This document shows positions 57,801-64,000 of a DNA stretch of 64,000 nucleotides, one piece after another. A program made the translations under genes and the position numbers. The notes beneath the pieces are model-generated. The model saw nothing but the letters and a program-made list of their open reading frames with translations, made no database searches and was not told the DNA's origin. How positions within the stretch are numbered: position 1 is the first letter of the stretch; the number at the start of each line of letters is the position of its first letter. The DNA is from Microbotryomycetes sp. JL201 (taxonomy: Eukaryota > Basidiomycota > Microbotryomycetes): contig JAQYUZ010000020.1 in the NCBI GenBank assembly GCA_033819885.1, positions 186,001 to 250,000 on the forward strand, read 5' to 3'.

Positions 57801-60690
57801 CTTGCTTCATTTCGTCATGCATTGTTTGGCCGATACGTACTTGCAAATGGCCGTCGCTTTCAAAGTGCAGGCTTTGCCTTTGACACGGCAACTCACCAAC
57901 CTGGCCGGCAACTCTTGGTCAGGCCCGGTTCAGCGAACCTTGACGCGCGTAATGCTCACAATCATGCCTCTCAAATTACAGGAACAAGACGTTGCAAGGA
58001 CAGCGTGCTGAGCGTAACGAGTACATTCTCTTGCACAGATTCAACGAGCATGGTTACGTTGTCCCTGACAAGATTGCGCGTTGGGAACTACAAGAGAAAG
58101 AAAAAGCAGCGAGCAAAAACAAGAAAAAAAAGAGTGGCGTCAAGGATGAAGCCGAGGGCGAAGACGGTTCGGGCGACTTGACGCCAAAGGCTGCCAAAGT
58201 TTCGATGACAAAGAAAAAGTTCACGGGCGGCCTCGTTTTCGAACCCGAAAAGGGGTTGTTCGATCGGTTCGTGCTGGTCATGGACTTCAACTCGCTGTAT
58301 CCGAGTATTATTCAGGAGTACGATATTGACTTTTCAACGATCGATTGGACCGTTGATGGCGTGAGTAATGGTATCGATCTTATTCAAACGCTCGCTGAAC
58401 AAAGCTTCAATCGCAGGCCGAGGACATTGAGAGCATGCCTGAGCGTATGCCTTGCGAGGGCGAACCTCAAGGTATCCTGCCTCAGCTCATTGCTTCGCTC
58501 GTCGCCCGACGCCGTCAAGTAAAGAATCTCATGAAAGACAAATCGCTGTCTGCTTCACGTCTGCAACAGGTGCGATGCTTCCCCGTCTTCTAGGAATGAA
58601 GCTGAAACATCTCGGCTCTCAGTACGAAATTGCTCAGAAGGCTCTCAAGCTGACAGCCAACTCGATGTACGGTTGTCTCGGATTCGAAGGCTCACGTTTC
58701 TACGCCCTACCCCTTGCTGCTTTGACAACATACAAAGGTCGTGAGATCTTGACCCGAACAAAGGCAGACGCTGAAAACCTCGATCTCAAGGTGAGCGGGC
58801 TTTGAATTGACAAGTTCGGCATAGCGACTGACGGCTTGCTGCGCGCAGGTCATTTATGGAGATACTGATTCCATCTTTATCAACACGAATCAAACTGAGC
58901 GCGCTACTGCCATCAAGATCGGAAACGAGTTCAAAAAGACGGTCAATGACAAATATCGCAAGCTCGAGATTGACACGGACGCCGTATTTGAGCGGATTTT
59001 GCTACTCAACAAGAAGAAATACGCTGCGAGAAAAGTAGAGGATGACGGCTCGATCTCGACAGAGATCAAAGGTCTTGACATGAAGCGTCGCGAGTACTGC
59101 GAGTTGTCAAAGAATGCATCACAGTGAGTGTCGCGACAGTGATTGAGGATACGACACAGATATTCATCGCAATCAACCCGCAGGTTCGTCCTAGACAAGA
59201 TCCTGTCGGGCGAAAGCACCGAGAATGTGGTCGAGCAGATTCATGATTATCTCACCCAACTCGGCGAAGACATCAGAGCCGGGCGCATCAAGCATGAACA
59301 GTTTGTCATCATCAAAGTTCGTCACCGCTTGCTTGCGTGCTATACTGGTTTTGCTCTTCATTGACGTTCATTGAACTGCAGCGGCTCGGAAAGAATCCCC
59401 AAGACTATCCCGATGCCAAATCATTGCCACATGTTCAGGTCGCCCTCCGCATGAAGGCACGAGGACAGAATCCAAAAGCGTTGGACGTGATTCCTTACAT
59501 CTTCTGTCTGCCGGAGAACAAGGAATCGGCAAAATCGGCAAAAGCAGAGAATGCGTACCACCCTGACGAAGTTCGCCGAAACAATCTGACCATTGGTAGG
59601 TTTATTTTGACATCGGACATGGAGAGCGCCAAGCATGCTGATGAGAGACCGACTTTGTGCCAGACGTCGAGGTGTACTTGCACGCCCAAATTTTGCCTCC
59701 GATCGAACGTCTGTGTGATCCTATTGAAGGCACGGAGAAGGCTCGGTTGGCAGAGTGCCTTGGTGAGGTCGACGTCGGCTATGGGCTTTCTAAATATATA
59801 TATTCACGGACGATTCTTCCCCCTGTAGGACTCGACACTTCGCGCTACGCGTCGTCGTCTCTGGATCTACCGGAGCACCACTTCAAAACGCTCAACTCGC
59901 AGATTTCAGATGCCGTTCGTTTCAAAGACGTCGACCCATTGCGAATCAAGTGTCGCGTTTGCTCAAACCTGATGGCTTTTGGCGGCATTGACAAGGCGGT
60001 TGTGAGTCTGGGCATGGTTCCGACCTATGGTCCCGATGCTCGAAAGCTGACGAGATCGTTTCGCTGTAACCAGGGCTCGATGATCTCAAAGAGCGGCTTC
60101 TTCTGCACCAATATGGAATGTCTCGAACCTCTGTCTGTGCCTTCCATGGCCGTCCAGCTCGATTTGCAGATTCGTAGCTTTATTTCAAAGTTTTACGAAG
60201 GTTGGATCGTGTGTGACGAGCCGACGTGCGGCAACAGGACGAGGATGATGTCGGTCTACGGTCGAGTTTGTCTCGTGCCGAATTGCAAGGGTCAAGTGCA
60301 CTTTGAGGTCAGTGACAGCATGCGCATAACACGTGTACGCTGTGAGCAAGCTAACGAGCTTCTTTCCTTTCCAAACTTGACAGTACAACGACAATCACTT
60401 GTACACCCAGCTTCTTTACTTTGACACGTTGTTTGACGTTGGGCGCATACGTGGCAAATTGCATTCGTCCGCTGGTGCAGGTCAGCAAGCTTGTGGATCC
60501 GACTTGTTGTCGATCAATCACTGACAGCTTGACAAACGAACAAACAGAAATTGGTGAGATTCTCGAGGCGCAAAAGATAGCACTGGCGCAACTGCGTGCG
60601 GTCGTGACCAAGCATCTCGACAAGAACGGCAGGCGCTGGGTGTCGATGTCGAGCTTGTTCTCGTTCATGAATCGAACTTTGAAAGCTTGA
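54900..60690 (+). CDS. POL1: DNA polymerase alpha catalytic subunit
   Basis: Extends RNA primers at origins and Okazaki fragments with primase. The N-terminus ([20 protein letters not shown]) has the family pattern RxxRLExLRxAR. Exon 3 carries [16 protein letters not shown]. Family B motifs are present: [16 protein letters not shown] (inactive exonuclease region), [20 protein letters not shown] (motif A), [19 protein letters not shown] (motif B), [14 protein letters not shown] (motif C), [10 protein letters not shown] and [15 protein letters not shown]. The C-terminal domain has the two Cys clusters ([12 protein letters not shown] ... CNQG ... CTNMECLEP, and CDEPTCGN with [13 protein letters not shown]) that bind zinc or Fe-S and the B subunit. 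About a dozen introns, e.g. around 56458-56524 and 58800-58848. A basic/acidic insert near 58090-58220 precedes motif A. The gene end is well supported. Confidence 0.93.
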
Positions 60691-60873
60691 TGTCGATATT
60701 GAATATTGTGGCGCTTTGCTTGCGGGTGAATCTGTCTGTGTCTGGTTCGTAGTAGCATCCTTCTGCCTTGCGTTTGTGTTTTTGTCTTTGAAGTTGTAAT
60801 GTGTATCCGTTTACTTGAAGCGCGGCGGCGGGGTGTGTGTTGCGCTCAGGCCGCTCGTCCCAAGCGGGGTTCG

Positions 60874-63800
60874 ATGGCGTCGAGCACGCCTCTGCGGCCG
60901 CTTGAGCTGCCACCGTTCAGCTTACATGGTCTATTGGCTCCAGTGTTTGTCACTGCGAGCTCGTCGGACGGCGTGCAGCTGTCCCCGTCTCGTGCGACGC
61001 CTCGGTTGATCAACCAACTGATCCAAGGCGTCACCGGCACGCCAGCAACAACGAGCACCGGCGTGTCTGCCTCGGAACCGCCATCTCTGGTCAAAGAAGC
61101 TGCAACGGACCAACCTGAAGCGTCTACCGAATCTCAAGCAGCGGCAGCGACCGCCAACGCACCCGCCATCGTCGTCAAAGCCGTCGAAGCAGGCGACAAC
61201 AAAGTCTACATCGGATCAAATGACGGCAGAATCAAGATTTGTCAGATTGATGAGGACGAGGACCGAGCGCCGCCCCAGCCGATGCCACTTGCGACAGCAC
61301 CAAGCGCTCGCTCGTCTCCTCCTCGAGTGAGTTCAACAGTCATTCGGCTGCAAAGGATCATCGCTGGACTGACTCAAGATACATCTGTCAATGCAGGCAT
61401 CAGCCTTGCGCCAAGTGCAGGAAGTAGTTGTGACTCACGGGCGCAAGGCTGCCGACCGCATCGCGCTTCTGCACAGGCTCGACAAGGCAGTCGTCCTATC
61501 TGGTCAGTCGCACGTGGACTACGATCAGTTTGAACCTTTCTCAGATTGGCACACGGCTTGTGCTCTCAACAGAGGGCATCTTGGCCTTCCACTCGATGCC
61601 GACATTGACGCCACTCAACGTCCATTCGTTTCCGGCCGTAAGAGGATGCATCACCTTTTCCCTCGACGAAGCAGAGCTGGCAGGAGGCGGAGATGTAGAT
61701 TCAATGCATATTTGCGTCGTAAGAAGAAGGAGCATACAGCTGCTCAAAATCACAAGCCAAGGCGTGTCTCAATTAAAGGTACTCTCTCGCAATGGCGCAA
61801 AGGTCCACTGGCCGCTCACTGGGCTGTGATAAACAGGACCTACCGTTGTCGGGTACGCTGATGGCGGTGCTCAGAGGACGATACGTATGCACGGCAGACA
61901 AAGAAAACTACTCGATTATCGACTTGGACGCAGCAGTGGCTCTGCCTCTGCTACCAATATCTCAGGTCCGTCAAGGCGCAGAAAGGTCATTCGGTGCTAA
62001 CGGAAGAACTAAATGATACTCGCAGACCCCGAACCCCGAGTTTGAGGGGACTAACGCTATCGATCCGAAACAGAGGCCCGCGATCGCTTGCGCCGGATCG
62101 AACGAATTCTTGATTGCGAGCCACACCGGCCCGACGACGCTGGGTGTCTTTGTGACCGAGTCGGGTGATCCCTGTCGGGGGACGCTCGAGTGGGCTAGCA
62201 ACCTTCGCAGTTTGGGCACGTGTCATTCACGTTGATAACCCGAAGCCATCCGAGGTCGCTGACAATAATGTGCTTGCGCAGTGGTCGATCCCGTATATTC
62301 AATTGCTCTGCTTCACAACAATACGATCGAGGTGCATTCGTTGAAAACCCAGGCCATTGCACAAGTCGTCCAGTTGCCCAACTCGCCCGCGCCGTCTGCA
62401 CTCCAACCTAGGTCGCTGGCGTATTCATGGTCCGGGCTCGACTTGGGAGTCGCCACGGGGGCTTACAAGACAGAAACTGTCATGATGCCCTTACTGCCGC
62501 GACCCGCCACGCCACCTTCTGCGCCTGCCACACCAAAAAAGGGTTCACACCGACAATCCGTCTCTTCAATGTCGCTTAGGACAGCAGAAAGTGGTTCAAA
62601 GGGTACAGCGACTCGGACGATTGTTGTCGGAAGAAACAGTCTGTTTGCATTGACGCCAATGACGTTGGTCGCTCAAGCGGACGCTTTGTTTGACAAAGGT
62701 AGAGCCGAAGAAGCCCTCGATCTAGCACAACAAGCCCAAGCCGGATCAAAGACATTCGTCAGTTGCTTTTGCCGAGTGGACGGGACGAGTGCTGACTTTG
62801 CCTCTGCCGGCGGGCGTTAGAATGTCGAATCGGCTTACGTCCTCTCGCGAGCGGCATTTCACTTTCTCGAGCAAACTTTGTTCCAGAAAGCGTTCGAGTT
62901 GTTCGAGCAGTCAAGAATGGATCCCCGATGGCTCGTCCGCATGTTTGACGATTTGAAGGATTCTGTCCTGACCAGCGCGGACGAGGCTCCAATCCTGCGA
63001 GGTCTGCAGTCCGAGGCGGCGGTCATCAAGAGTGTCGACGATTACAGTGCGTCCTTTAGAAGGAAGTCTTGCTTCTCGACTGCTGAATCATTTCGATAGT
63101 ACTAGACAACTTGAATCGTAACTACTCGCCTCACATCAAGCCTGACGTCGAAACAGCGGGGCCGACTGTCGAGATCCGGACGACACTTATGAGGACAGCC
63201 AGGGACAGCCTGATGGAGTACCTGAAGCGGTGGCGGAAAGAGATTCGAGCCACCAGAGACGACAACGTCACCGACGACCGAACGACAAATATAAACGAGG
63301 TGCGTCGCTCGCTTTCAAGGCCGTCGATTCGTGCACTGAACACTGTGCAGGTCGTTGATACTGCCCTCGCACGGCTCTTAGCCGAGCCAGGGCACACCCA
63401 AGAGTTGGTCGACTTGCTCAAGAGCGAAAACAACTGCTCGCAGGCGATGGCCGAAAGGCTTCTTGCCGAATCGCGTCAGTATACGTATTTGGCTGAACGT
63501 GTGCTTGCGAGTGGCCGACGGGATGAAGCATTTGAGATTTGGAAGAAGTACGTTTCAGGAACATGGCCTGTGAGCTCAAGCTGATGTCTCGGTCTCAGGC
63601 TTTACGATGGCGACTACGTGCAAGACGAGACTACTGAGGACACAATCAGGCGTGCGAGTCTCGAGAGGATATTCGAAGAATTGCATCACGATGCCGCCAA
63701 ATCCATGCTAGAGCTGCACGGCTTCTGGCTCGTAAGACGCGATCGGCAGCTTGGCGTCCGCTTGTTCACCGAAGAGAGAGCAATTTCCATGTTTAACACA

Positions 63801-64000
63801 CGAGAACTGTTGGACAAGCTGCGTGACATTGACGCGGAAGCGGCAGAGCTCGTTCTGGAACACGTCGTGCTTCGGACGAGCACTCAAGACGAGCAACTGC
63901 ATACAGAGCTCGCCAACAGGTACTTGGACAAGTGCGAATCACTCATGTCGGATGCCAAGTTGAGACCCAGAGCTAGACTGCTAGGTTCGTCGTCAAGAGT
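60874..64000 (+). CDS. VPS3: VPS3/TGFBRAP1-like CORVET subunit (cut by right edge)
   Basis: A tethering-complex subunit for endosome fusion with Vps21/Rab5. The N-terminal CNH-type beta-propeller includes NKVYIGSNDGRIKICQID, RIALLHRLDKAVVLS, EGILAFHSMPTLTPLNVHSF with CITFSLDEAE, CVVRRRSIQLLKI, IACAGSNEFLIASHTGPTTL with GVFVTESGDPCRGTLEW, and SIALLHNNTIEVHSLKTQAI. An alpha-solenoid follows: ADALFDKGRAEEALDLAQQA, AAFHFLEQTLFQKAFELFEQ, ARDSLMEYLKRWRKEI, LLKSENNCSQAMAERLL, VLASGRRDEAFEIWKKLYDG and SMLELHGFWLVRRDRQLGVR, then a stretch up to the window end. The block RPAIACAGSNEF and the GDPCRGTLEW segment favour VPS3 over VAM6/VPS39, but this is a judgement. Start: ATG at 60874 (MASSTPLRPLE); an in-frame ATG at 60799 is possible. 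C-terminus missing. Confidence 0.78.

Noticed and set aside
1-64000. tRNA, rRNA, CRISPR array, LTR or DNA transposon
   Set aside because: I scanned by eye for tRNA T-arm motifs, regular short repeats, reverse transcriptase, integrase and transposase signatures and saw none; a tRNAscan or RepeatMasker run would be decisive.

Overview
The window is a dense stretch of nuclear chromosome from a fungus, most likely a basidiomycete yeast-like species (Pucciniomycotina is my guess, not proven). The reasons are closely spaced genes on both strands, many short introns (mostly 50-65 bp, usually with a CTAAC or CTGAC branch site), and fungal families such as a CE4 chitin deacetylase, a CYP52/63-type P450, DUF1746 and SNX41/ATG20. 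I recognise about 22 protein genes. I see no rRNA, tRNA, CRISPR array, transposon coding region or viral fossil.

Layout, left to right (strand in brackets): N-terminal part of cytochrome c1 (-), ABC transporter (+), Sec7/PH Arf exchange factor (+), cytochrome P450 (+), SGT2 co-chaperone (-), a 0.55 kb inverted repeat, CDC45 (-), TSR4/PDCD2-like (+), PTPA phosphatase activator (-), sorting nexin SNX41/ATG20 (+), DUF1746 membrane protein (-), a probable SCM3/HJURP CENP-A chaperone (+), a kinesin-6 (+), two tandem ACC-synthase-like PLP enzymes (+,+), an unknown Ser-rich coiled-coil protein (+), chitin deacetylase (+), PMC1-type calcium ATPase (-), a bromodomain protein of the BRD8/Bdc1 kind (-), UBC7 (-), MMS19 (+), POL1 (+) and a VPS3/TGFBRAP1-like CORVET subunit (+, cut by the right edge).

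This is mostly core housekeeping: replication (CDC45, POL1, MMS19), mitosis (kinesin-6, SCM3-like), protein quality control (SGT2, UBC7, DUF1746) and endosomal traffic (SNX41, VPS3, Sec7). MMS19, which helps load Fe-S clusters onto DNA polymerases, lies directly upstream of POL1. There is no obvious operon-like novel system. The accessory part is 32-40 kb (ACS-like pair, chitin deacetylase) together with the P450.

The most notable signals are: a recurrent intergenic palindrome (A/G)TCACGTGAC; four GC-AG introns that all use GCAAGT; UBC7 and MMS19 start codons 24 bp apart; a P450 lacking the ExxR motif; a 240-bp-armed inverted repeat with a conserved open frame in both arms; and alternating purine-pyrimidine tracts just upstream of start codons. 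Exon joins were made by eye. For many genes I checked that exon lengths add up to a whole number of codons, but splice sites remain predictions.
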